Translations under genes and position numbers: made by a program | The notes under the pieces: model-generated | Told to the model about the DNA's origin: nothing | Database searches by the model: none | What the model saw: only the letters and a program-made list of their open reading frames with translations | In this document: in pieces, positions 26,313-32,448 of the stretch | Numbering within the stretch: position 1 is the stretch's first letter | Layout: each line of letters starts with the position of its first letter | DNA from: Fimenecus sp045595185 | Lineage (GTDB): Bacteria; Bacillota; Clostridia; Oscillospirales; Acutalibacteraceae | Assembly: GCA_045595185.1 (NCBI GenBank) | Contig: JAZNZX010000067.1 | Coordinates: 75,215 to 139,214, forward strand | DNA: 64,000 nt | Reading direction: 5' to 3'

Positions 26313-27175
26313 TTATTGATGCACATGCCCATTTGTGGAAAAAACAGAATGGTATTGTAAACGGTAAGCCGGTTTTCGATATTGGTGGTGGCAAAAGTGA
26401 TTTCGGTGGTGAAATTCGACAGATGATGCCTGCCTATATGACAGACGGTGAAAATTCTGTTGAACGATTTCTTGCCAATATGGACTATGCAGGTGTTAGT
26501 GGTGCAGTAATTACTCAAGAATACATCGACGGTAATCAAGACGAATACGTGCTCAAATGCAAAAGTGACAGAATTAAAATCTGTGCATTGTATGAAGAAA
26601 AACCACTTGGTGATATAAGTGGTTTTGACGGAATAAAAATTTGTGCAGGTCGTTTAGCCGACAAGAATTTACTTAATCATCTTGAACCGTTTAAGGTAGC
26701 AAATGAAAACGGAAAATTCATTTCAATCGACCTCGCTGACGGTGATGAGCAAACAGAAATGATGCAGGAAATCATAGATATGTTTCCAAACCTTAGAATT
26801 GCAATTGGTCATTTCGGTATGGTAACTCGTGAAAATTGGCTTGAACAGATTAAACTCGCAAAGAACAAGAATGTGTTTATTGAGAGTGGTGGCATTACTT
26901 GGCTTTTCAATAGCGAGTTTTATCCGTTTCCATCTGCAGTAAAAGCAATCAATGAAGCAGCTGACCTTGTTGGTTACGACAAGCTTATGTGGGGTAGTGA
27001 TTATCCTCGTACAATGACAGCAATCACATATAAAATGAGCCATGATTTTGTTGTTAAATCAAAAGAAATCAGCGAAGAAAACAAAAAGCTCTTTTTAGGT
27101 GAAAACGCAAGAAAATTTTACGGTTTTCCTGATATTCTAATACCACAAAAAGTTAAAAACATGGTAGAAGATTAA
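26309..27175 (+). CDS. COG3618-like amidohydrolase, likely sugar lactonase
   Basis: The 288-residue protein belongs to the metal-dependent amidohydrolase_2 superfamily: DAHAHLWKK (residues 4-12, metal-binding His-x-His), IAIGHFGMVTREN (~170) and LMWGSDYPRT (~231, the metal-binding Asp). Members of this family include lactonases for L-fucono-, L-rhamnono- and L-galactono-lactones. Being in one operon with two sugar/sugar-acid dehydrogenases suggests it hydrolyses the lactone made by the first enzyme (inference). It overlaps uxaA by four bases and is followed by a bidirectional terminator. Confidence 0.82.
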   Translation: MIIDAHAHLWKKQNGIVNGKPVFDIGGGKSDFGGEIRQMMPAYMTDGENSVERFLANMDYAGVSGAVITQEYIDGNQDEYVLKCKSDRIKICALYEEKPLGDISGFDGIKICAGRLADKNLLNHLEPFKVANENGKFISIDLADGDEQTEMMQEIIDMFPNLRIAIGHFGMVTRENWLEQIKLAKNKNVFIESGGITWLFNSEFYPFPSAVKAINEAADLVGYDKLMWGSDYPRTMTAITYKMSHDFVVKSKEISEENKKLFLGENARKFYGFPDILIPQKVKNMVED

Positions 27176-27180
27176 AAGCT

Positions 27181-27209
27181 ACACCCATCATAAAAAGATG
27201 GGTGTTTTC
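27181..27209 (+). terminator. Terminator between the uxa operon and sigK
   Basis: The stem ACACCCATC/GATGGGTGT (27181-27189 with 27197-27205) is followed by TTTTC. It lies between convergent genes and may serve both directions, though the minus strand lacks a good T run. Confidence 0.75.
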
Positions 27210-27902
27210 CTATTCAACCTCAAAATATTCTCGCAATTCTTCAAGTGCTTTTGTTTCAATTCGCGATACATATGAACGGGAGATACCAAGTTTTTGTGCA
27301 ATTTCTCGTTGAGTAAATGGTTCTGTATCGTAAAGACCGTATCGCATAATAAGAATTTGCTTTTTTCGCTGGTCTTGGATATTATCAATGTAGTGATACA
27401 GCTTTTCTGCTTGCATTTTCAGTTCCACATCATCAAAAACCGACTCTGTACTGAAAATTATATCGGAAAAGGTAAGGGGATTACCCTCGCTGTCTGTGTC
27501 GATAGGTTCATCCATGGAAATTTCCTGTGCATTTTTCTTTCGTGTACGAAAATGCATAAAAATTTCATTCTCAATACAGCGAGATGCGTAGGTGGCGAGT
27601 CGAGTACCCTTTTTATAATCAAATGTGTTGATGGCTTTTATGAGACCGATTGTGCCGATAGAAATAATATCTTCCTGGTCGGAATAATTTGAGTAATATT
27701 TCTTTATGATATGTGCCACAAGTCGCATATTATGATTGACCAGCTTGTTTCTTGCATTGATGTCACCATTTTCGTGAAAATTTATCAGTTCTTCCAATTC
27801 TTCCTTGGCACTCAATGGCCTTGGGAATGAATTAGTAGAGGACAGGTGAAGCATAAAATAAAGAATATTTGTTGAAAGACTTTGTAGTAATGACAGTAAC
27901 AT
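27210..27902 (-). CDS. sigK: RNA polymerase sporulation sigma factor SigK (with pro-sequence)
   Basis: SigK directs late gene expression in the mother cell during sporulation. The 230-residue protein has region 2 (NARNKLVNHNMRLVAHII, DQEDIISIGTIGLIKAI, GTRLATYASRCIENEIF) and region 4 with helix-turn-helix FTQREIAQKLGISRSYVSRI. The first ~30 residues are hydrophobic and precede SFPRPLSAKEE, exactly where Bacillus pro-SigK has its membrane-bound pro-sequence before NAFPQPLS. The gene is uninterrupted, with no skin-type element. GAGGTG on the minus strand (27907-27912) is the ribosome site. The likely processing protease SpoIVFB is encoded at 35644-36249. Confidence 0.94.
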   Translation of the reverse strand: MLLSLLQSLSTNILYFMLHLSSTNSFPRPLSAKEELEELINFHENGDINARNKLVNHNMRLVAHIIKKYYSNYSDQEDIISIGTIGLIKAINTFDYKKGTRLATYASRCIENEIFMHFRTRKKNAQEISMDEPIDTDSEGNPLTFSDIIFSTESVFDDVELKMQAEKLYHYIDNIQDQRKKQILIMRYGLYDTEPFTQREIAQKLGISRSYVSRIETKALEELREYFEVE

Positions 27903-27911
27903 AATAACACC

Positions 27912-27926
27912 TCAAGGGAGTATATG
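27912..27926 (-). promoter_or_regulatory. Possible sigma-E-type -10 box for sigK
   Basis: On the minus strand CATATACT (27926-27919) matches seven of eight bases of the sigma-E -10 consensus CATACAMT. The -35 region is only a partial match, and the predicted start would leave almost no leader, so support is weak. Confidence 0.3.
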
Positions 27927-27978
27927 CAGGGTGATAAATAAAGTTTGCAAGTCCTTTAAAATTTTATAAAAAAAGCCC

Positions 27979-28007
27979 TTGACATTGTGTTTCTTTTATG
28001 ATATTAT
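27979..28007 (+). promoter_or_regulatory. Promoter for tRNA-Ser(TGA)
   Basis: TTGACA (27979-27984) and TATTAT (28002-28007) are 17 bases apart. A TATAAT at 28005-28010 overlaps it at 20-base spacing. The tRNA starts at 28023. Confidence 0.8.
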
Positions 28008-28022
28008 AATCAAGCCCAATAT

Positions 28023-28111
28023 GGAGAGATACCGAAGTGGTTATAACGGAACGGTCTTGAAAACCGTCGTACGGCAACGTACCGTGGGTTCGAATCCCAC
28101 TCTCTCCGCCA
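28023..28111 (+). tRNA. tRNA-Ser (TGA)
   Basis: The 89-base class II tRNA has acceptor GGAGAGA/TCTCTCC, anticodon stem ACGGT/ACCGT with loop CTTGAAA, a long variable arm (CGTACGGCAACGTACCG) and an encoded CCA. Confidence 0.95.
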
Positions 28112-28114
28112 GAT

Positions 28115-28145
28115 GCGGGTTGTAATTTGTTACAGCCCGCTTTTT
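28115..28145 (+). terminator. Terminator after tRNA-Ser(TGA)
   Basis: GCGGGTTGTAA (28115-28125) pairs with TTACAGCCCGC (28130-28140) with one wobble, then TTTTT. The next tRNA begins 32 bases later with no clear promoter of its own, so it may depend on read-through. Confidence 0.85.
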
Positions 28146-28176
28146 AATTAAATAATGGTTAAATCCGTTACACTTG

Positions 28177-28266
28177 CAGAAGTACTCAAGTTGGTGACGA
28201 GGCGCCCCTGCTAAGGGCGTAGGCCGGGAAACCGGTGCGAGAGTTCGAGTCTCTCCTTCTGCGCCA
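28177..28266 (+). tRNA. tRNA-Ser (GCT)
   Basis: The 90-base class II tRNA has acceptor GCAGAAG/CTTCTGC, anticodon stem CGCCC/GGGCG with loop CTGCTAA, a variable arm (GGCCGGGAAACCGG) and an encoded CCA. Its 3' end is duplicated downstream at 28419-28441. Confidence 0.95.
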
Positions 28267-28308
28267 AATAATTCCATACACCTTTTGGTGTGTGGAATTA
28301 TTTTTTTT
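28267..28308 (+). terminator. Terminator after tRNA-Ser(GCT)
   Basis: AATAATTCCATACACC (28267-28282) pairs with GGTGTGTGGAATTATT (28287-28302) around loop TTTT, followed by TTTTTT. Confidence 0.93.
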
Positions 28309-28439
28309 GTTCGAGAGACTCGAACTCGATTCGTCCATGTGCGACGGTATGCCGACAGGCAGAGGAGCACGGACATACAAATAGGATTTTGCGATAGCAA
28401 AGACAAGGCAAAGCCTTGTCGAGTCTCTCCTTCTGCGCC

Positions 28440-28485
28440 AATAAAACCCATACATCATCCGATGTGTGGGTTTTATTCGTTTTTA
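28440..28485 (+). terminator. Second terminator hairpin in the tRNA-Ser repeat
   Basis: AATAAAACCCATACATC (28440-28456) pairs with GATGTGTGGGTTTTATT (28461-28477), then CGTTTTT. It has the same layout as the terminator at 28267 but a different stem sequence. Confidence 0.85.
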
Positions 28486-28554
28486 TATATTTTTGCAAGA
28501 GACTCGAACTCTGTCGTCCATGTGCGACGGTTTGTCGATAGATAGTAAAATTTT

Positions 28555-28680
28555 ACAAATTATAATTTGTCGGGATGAATAACAATTCGATAGGTCATTC
28601 TGAGCGTAGCGAAGAATCTCTCCAACAGTGATATATCAACCAATAGAGATTCTTCGTCACTTCGTTCCTCAGAATGACAC
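28555..28680. repeat. Dispersed repeat with family A inverted ends
   Basis: ACAAATTATAATTTGTCGGG... (28555-28620) is a near copy of 21216-21283. Its family A arm GTCATTCTGAGC...GAAGAATCTC (28594-28620) faces an imperfect inverse arm AGAGATTCTTC...AGAATGAC (28645-28678), which makes a MITE-like palindrome of about 85 bases. No coding capacity is seen. The rest of the gap to 28815 holds only the promoter noted separately. Confidence 0.8.
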
Positions 28681-28765
28681 TAACCTTAAACACCCCGATA
28701 AACTCCAATTTGTATATGTCATTTTGCCGAATATATTCATAAAATAACCGAACACTTTTAACATA

Positions 28766-28794
28766 TTGCAAACCACGAAACAGAATGATAATAT
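28766..28794 (+). promoter_or_regulatory. Promoter for the LytTR-DUF3021 pair
   Basis: TTGCAA (28766-28771) and TAATAT (28789-28794) are 17 bases apart, with TG one base before the -10 (extended -10). AAGGAGG precedes the ATG at 28816. Confidence 0.6.
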
Positions 28795-28815
28795 ACAATT
28801 GCAAGGAGGAATTTC

Positions 28816-29247
28816 ATGAAACTTCAAATTGTAATAAACAAAAATCGTGACGAAGAAATTCTTATATATGCTCACGAAAAAACTGCTTTAATAAGCGAAA
28901 TCGAAGAACTTGTTAACAGTAATTCTTTTGATTTAACAGGTTATACAGATAACGAAACGGTAAAACTCAATTTTAATGATGTGTACTGCTTTGTAACGGA
29001 AGATAATAAAGTGTATGCGTTGACAGAATATGATAAATATAGATTGAAAACAAGACTCTATAAATTAGAAGAAAATCTAAATAATAACTTTATTAAAATC
29101 AATCAGTCGTGTATAGCCAATGTTAAAAAGATTGACCGTTTTAAAGCAACAGTAGGTGGCTCATTAACAGTAATTTTTAAAAACGGATATGTGGATTTCG
29201 TGTCACGAAGAAATCTTAAAAATGTAAAAGAAAGGTTAGGTTTGTAA
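28816..29247 (+). CDS. LytTR-domain DNA-binding regulator
   Basis: The 143-residue protein has a short N-terminal segment and a LytTR DNA-binding domain from about residue 45 (VKLNFNDVYCFVTEDNKVYALT) through FIKINQSCIANVKKIDRF to YVDFVSRRNLKNVKERLGL. There is no receiver domain, so it is not a standard response regulator. The next gene encodes a DUF3021 membrane protein two bases away. LytTR-DUF3021 pairs are a known Firmicutes arrangement in which the membrane protein is thought to restrain the regulator. Targets cannot be named; autoregulation is possible. Confidence 0.9.
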   Translation: MKLQIVINKNRDEEILIYAHEKTALISEIEELVNSNSFDLTGYTDNETVKLNFNDVYCFVTEDNKVYALTEYDKYRLKTRLYKLEENLNNNFIKINQSCIANVKKIDRFKATVGGSLTVIFKNGYVDFVSRRNLKNVKERLGL

Positions 29248-29249
29248 TT

Positions 29250-29666
29250 ATGAATAAATATGTAAAGGAATTTTTTCATCGTGGTTTAATTTTTGCAGGT
29301 TTTGGACCGATAATTTTGGGTATTATATACTTTATACTCTCAAAAACAATAAATGATTTAATATTAAGTGGCAGTGAAGTTCTTTTGGGTATTGTTTCAA
29401 TATATTTTCTTGCGTTTGTTCAAGCAGGAGCAACGGTGTTTAATCAAATTGAGCATTGGTCAGTAGCAAAATCATTACTTTGTCATCTTTCAACACTCTA
29501 TGTTGCATATTCTCTTTGCTATGTGATAAACACATGGATTCCATTTGAACCAAAAGTGCTTTTGATTTTCACAATAATCTTTATGGTGGTCTATTTTGTA
29601 GTGTGGGGTATTGTGTATTTCACAATCAAAGCCACAAGCAAAAACTTTAACGCGAAACTTAAATAA
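29250..29666 (+). CDS. DUF3021-family membrane protein
   Basis: The 138-residue protein has four hydrophobic segments (about residues 13-31, 41-60, 75-92 and 103-125) and a basic C-terminus. Length, helix count and the LytTR partner directly upstream fit DUF3021. It is likely the membrane-bound antagonist or sensor of the LytTR regulator (family knowledge and inference). A GCGGGGTC-TT-GACCCCGC hairpin (29682-29701) follows and can act as a weak terminator. Confidence 0.82.
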   Translation: MNKYVKEFFHRGLIFAGFGPIILGIIYFILSKTINDLILSGSEVLLGIVSIYFLAFVQAGATVFNQIEHWSVAKSLLCHLSTLYVAYSLCYVINTWIPFEPKVLLIFTIIFMVVYFVVWGIVYFTIKATSKNFNAKLK

Positions 29667-30068
29667 TAACTTATTGTATGGCGGGGTCTTGACCCCGCCA
29701 TACCGTGACACCAATGGGTGTTCATTTATCGCTGATAAACTCCGATTCATCGAAATGCTAGTCATTCTGAGCGTAGCGAAGAATCTCAAAAAACAAAACT
29801 TAATATTGAATATTCTCAAAAATTATGGTAAACTTATAATTGCCAAACCAATTGAATATAAAAATGAGGGCGATTTCTATTTTTTTATAGGGATATTTTA
29901 CTCATTTTTGCATATTTGTATTATGAATTTGATAAAAACGCAAATTCTATCAATACGAATGTGCTTAATTGCCCTTTATATTGAATTGGTTTGGCGACTA
30001 TCGGAGTTTGCGTTTTTTGTGCGGCTGCTTCGGTGGTCGCACTTTTTTAATTTATGGAGGAAGACAAA
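29667..30068. other. Structured intergenic segment with long inverted repeat
   Basis: This 402-base gap holds a GGCGGGGTC hairpin (29681-29702) and a family A motif (29761-29787). It also has a 21-bp inverted repeat with one mismatch: GCCAAACCAATTGAATATAAA at 29842-29862 against 29975-29995. Inside it AAAAATGAG (29860-29868) faces CTCATTTTT (29901-29909). AAAAACGCAAA (29934-29944) can pair with TTTGCGTTTTT (30007-30017). A TATAAT-like box sits at 29835-29840 just before the repeat. The whole ends in a terminator-like hairpin (30019-30048). It could be a noncoding RNA, a leader, or a MITE. Confidence 0.6.
30019..30048 (+). terminator. UUCG-loop terminator just before the secreted repeat protein
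   Basis: GTGCGGCTGC (30019-30028), loop TTCG, GTGGTCGCAC (30033-30042), then TTTTTT. Three of the ten pairs are wobbles. It ends 21 bases before the next start codon, so it can act as an attenuator. Confidence 0.75.
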
Positions 30069-32192
30069 ATGAAAAAAGTAAAAAATATTCTCGCGATTTT
30101 TTTAGCATTGATTATGAGTTTAAGTTGTTTTTCACTTGTATGCTTTGCTGAAGAAACTGAATTACAAGAACATCTTACAGAAGCTCCTGAAGGATATGTG
30201 GGAATATATACAAAGGATGACCTTGATAATATCAAACTTGATATGGCTGGTAAGTACATATTGATGAATGATATTGTCTTTGAAGACTCCGACTATGAAA
30301 AAGGTGGAAGCTTTTACAATAGTGGAAGAGGTTGGGAACCGATAGGAACATCTTCAACTAAATTTACAGGTGTTTTTGACGGTAACGGATATAAAATCTC
30401 AAATTTATATATTAATAATTCTAAACAAGATTACATAGGATTATTTGGTTGTATGAGTAACGCAACTATAAAAAATGTCACCTTAGAAGACGCAAACATT
30501 ACAGGTAACAAATATGCTGGTGGTATTACAGGATACATTTCAAATAGTACTGTTACTAATTGTGATTATAGTGGTTTTATTGTTGGAAATAATTACATTG
30601 GTGGTATTGTGGGATATTCTTATATGGAATCAATCGTTTCCTATTGTAATACTCAAGGAATAGTTGATGGTAAGAAATATGTTGGTGGTATTGTTGGATA
30701 TCAAAAATCATATACGCAGGATGACTCATATATATACAATTACATAGAATATTGTAATAATGCTGCGTTGATAAACGCAGAGTCCTATGAAGGAGGAATC
30801 GTCGGATACTCATATTCATATGAATATGATAGTATTTATTATAGTCGCTGTTATTATGGGTATTCATATGTCCAAAATTGTTCAAATAATGGTTCTATTA
30901 ATGCGAGCGGCTCTAATGTGGGAGGAATTATTGGTTGTTCTTATGGTTCTAACGCAAACCAATATGTATACTATTGTTATAATAGCGGTAATGTAAGCGC
31001 ATCGAGTTATGTTGGTGGAGTGGTCGGTAAATGTGATTCTAATTATACTAGTGTTAAACATTCTTATTCAGTAGGTTGTGTTACTGCCACATCTGATTTT
31101 GGTGGTTGTTTTGGTGAAACTCCTAAAACAAGTACCTTCTGTTACTATCTTGACGAAGCAGTTGTAAATCCAACTTGCACATCAGGAATAGCAAAAAGTG
31201 AAGACCAATTGAAAAAAGCTACAACTTTTGAACAGTGGAATTTTGATTCTATATGGACAATAGGTGGTAGAGAAGATTATCCTTATCCTGAACTTGTTGG
31301 TGTTCCTCTTGTTTTACCAGAAGATTATGCACATAAACATGAATATACATCGGAAATCACAACTCCTGCAACACATACAACAACAGGTGTTATGACATTT
31401 ATTTGTGATTGTGGTGACTCATACACGGAAACCATTGAAAAGATTACAGACCATAGTTATGAATCACTAGTTACTGCACCTACTTGTACAGAACAAGGCT
31501 ACACAACATACACTTGCGAATGTGGTGACACTTATATTGATGATTATGTAGATGCAATTGGTCATAATTTTGTTAAAACAGTGACTGTTCCAACTTGTAC
31601 AGAACAGGGTTATACAACATACACTTGTGAATGTGGTGAAAGTTATACTCGTGACTATGTAAGTGCGATAGGTCACAACTATACATCAAAAATAACAATT
31701 CCAGCAACACATTTAACAACAGGTGTTGAAACATTCACTTGTCCTTGTGGTGACACATACACAGAAATAATTGCAAAGACAACTGAACACACATACAACG
31801 CAGTAATAAATGAACCTACTTGTACTGAGCAAGGTTATACAACATACACTTGCGAATGTGGTGACAATTACATTGATGATTTTGTAGATGCTCTTAGTCA
31901 CACTCCTGCAAATGTAGTTGAAGAAAATTATGTTGCTCCTACTTGTACAGAAAATGGAAGTAAAGATGTAGTTACATACTGTTCTGTATGTGATGAAGAA
32001 ATAAATCGTGAAACAGTTGTTCTCAATGCAACAGGACATAATGTAGGTGATGACGGTAATTGCAATATATGTGACGAACTTATTTGTAAACACAACTGTC
32101 ATAAAGGTGGTTTCTTCTGGAAACTCACTCTTTTCTTCAACAAACTTTTCCGCACAAACAAATACTGTTCTTGCGGTGTAGCTCATTATTGA
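30069..32192 (+). CDS. Secreted repeat protein with GLUG-like and Cys-pair modules
   Basis: The 707-residue protein has a signal peptide (residues ~1-28, ending VCFAEE). Residues ~60-370 carry GLUG-type repeats built on Y.GGI.GY and C...G.V.G (for example YVGGIVGYQKS, NVGGIIGCSYG). From ~423 to 640 come five modules of about 37 residues with paired Cys. Three share PTCTEQGYTTYTCECGD and two share PATH.TTGV.TF.C.CGD. The end (CHKGGFFWK ... CSCGVAHY) is a short basic Cys/His tail. There is no LPXTG, SLH or dockerin. It is probably a surface or adhesive protein; no enzyme motif is seen. The ATG at 30069 has GGAGGAA seven bases upstream. Confidence 0.82.
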   Translation: MKKVKNILAIFLALIMSLSCFSLVCFAEETELQEHLTEAPEGYVGIYTKDDLDNIKLDMAGKYILMNDIVFEDSDYEKGGSFYNSGRGWEPIGTSSTKFTGVFDGNGYKISNLYINNSKQDYIGLFGCMSNATIKNVTLEDANITGNKYAGGITGYISNSTVTNCDYSGFIVGNNYIGGIVGYSYMESIVSYCNTQGIVDGKKYVGGIVGYQKSYTQDDSYIYNYIEYCNNAALINAESYEGGIVGYSYSYEYDSIYYSRCYYGYSYVQNCSNNGSINASGSNVGGIIGCSYGSNANQYVYYCYNSGNVSASSYVGGVVGKCDSNYTSVKHSYSVGCVTATSDFGGCFGETPKTSTFCYYLDEAVVNPTCTSGIAKSEDQLKKATTFEQWNFDSIWTIGGREDYPYPELVGVPLVLPEDYAHKHEYTSEITTPATHTTTGVMTFICDCGDSYTETIEKITDHSYESLVTAPTCTEQGYTTYTCECGDTYIDDYVDAIGHNFVKTVTVPTCTEQGYTTYTCECGESYTRDYVSAIGHNYTSKITIPATHLTTGVETFTCPCGDTYTEIIAKTTEHTYNAVINEPTCTEQGYTTYTCECGDNYIDDFVDALSHTPANVVEENYVAPTCTENGSKDVVTYCSVCDEEINRETVVLNATGHNVGDDGNCNICDELICKHNCHKGGFFWKLTLFFNKLFRTNKYCSCGVAHY

Positions 32193-32206
32193 TATAAAAA
32201 AACATT

Positions 32207-32287
32207 GTAGGGGACGATGCCCACATCGCCCCGTAGGTTAATATGAAACTATTTCGGGCGGATGTGGGCATCCGCCCCTACTTTTTT
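32207..32287 (+). terminator. Composite palindromic element with terminator
   Basis: GTAGGGGACGATGCCCACATCGCCCCG (starting at 32207) is a family E repeat also seen at 4129. The second half, GGGCGGATG-TGGG-CATCCGCCC (32256-32277), is a strong stem followed by CTAC and six T residues. Confidence 0.75.
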
Positions 32288-32331
32288 GTCATTTTTAGCA
32301 ATGCGAGGCCGTTGTTTTTTCCTTTTACCCC

Positions 32332-32360
32332 TTGAAAAATCTGTTACATAAGTATAAAAT
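32332..32360 (+). promoter_or_regulatory. Promoter for ilvD
   Basis: TTGAAA (32332-32337) and TAAAAT (32355-32360) are 17 bases apart. The transcript would include the family F repeat at 32374-32427 in its leader. No T-box or branched-chain leader peptide is seen. Confidence 0.6.
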
Positions 32361-32373
32361 ATATTGTATGTTG

Positions 32374-32427
32374 CCTCCCTTGTCAAAGGGAGGGGGACCA
32401 CCGAAGGTGGTGGAGGGATTCATTCCC
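32374..32427 (+). repeat. Dispersed repeat, family F, in the ilvD leader
   Basis: CCTCCCTTGTCAAAGGGAGG is a hairpin, followed by GACCACCGAAGGTGGTGGAGGG, a second one. The same blocks occur at 829-937. The stem CTCCCTTTG-like half can also pair with GGAGGG of the second half. Confidence 0.8.
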
Positions 32428-32448
32428 TTATATTTAGGAGGACTCATT

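Larger units (their letters stand above)
28245..28560 (+). repeat. Tandem duplication of a tRNA-Ser 3' end plus terminator and antisense T-arm palindrome
   Basis: Bases 28245-28267 (the last 22 bases of tRNA-Ser(GCT) plus one) are identical to 28419-28441, a period of 174. Each copy is followed by a terminator hairpin of the same design. Each terminator is followed by a block with AGAGACTCGAACTC, TCGTCCATGTGCGACGGT and TG(C/T)CGA (from 28314 and from 28497). The first block also has GAGAGACTCG (28313-28322) facing CGAGTCTCTC (28420-28429), with GACAAGGC-AAA-GCCTTGTC (28402-28420) inside. The tRNA copy is only a 3' fragment and is not a functional tRNA. Confidence 0.85.

Noticed and set aside
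27210..27902. Skin-type interruption of sigK
   Set aside because: The reading frame is continuous from the pro-sequence to region 4, so there is no intervening element.
28419..28441. A second tRNA-Ser gene
   Set aside because: Only the last 22 bases of the tRNA are present; there is no D-arm or anticodon arm in place.
28041..28458. Minus-strand frames of 90-136 residues over the tRNA-Ser region
   Set aside because: They read the tRNA-Ser genes and their repeat in antisense, giving typical false strings such as GAEGETRTLAP; no ribosome binding site or domain is present.
29611..30072. Plus-strand 153-residue frame between the DUF3021 gene and the secreted protein
   Set aside because: It runs through a palindromic repeat, a long inverted repeat and a terminator, has no ribosome site, and its composition is not protein-like.
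31338..31990. CRISPR-like repeats
   Set aside because: The repeated DNA is in frame inside the secreted protein gene and encodes near-identical protein modules, with no unique spacers of constant length.
32332..32448. N-terminal extension of IlvD by 39 residues
   Set aside because: The extension translates a dispersed repeat; the ATG at 32449 has an ideal TAGGAGG site and gives the normal IlvD N-terminus.
32288..32448. T-box or leader-peptide attenuator for ilvD
   Set aside because: No T-box AGGGTGG-type sequence, specifier loop or run of Leu/Val/Ile codons was found; the gap is a promoter plus a dispersed repeat.
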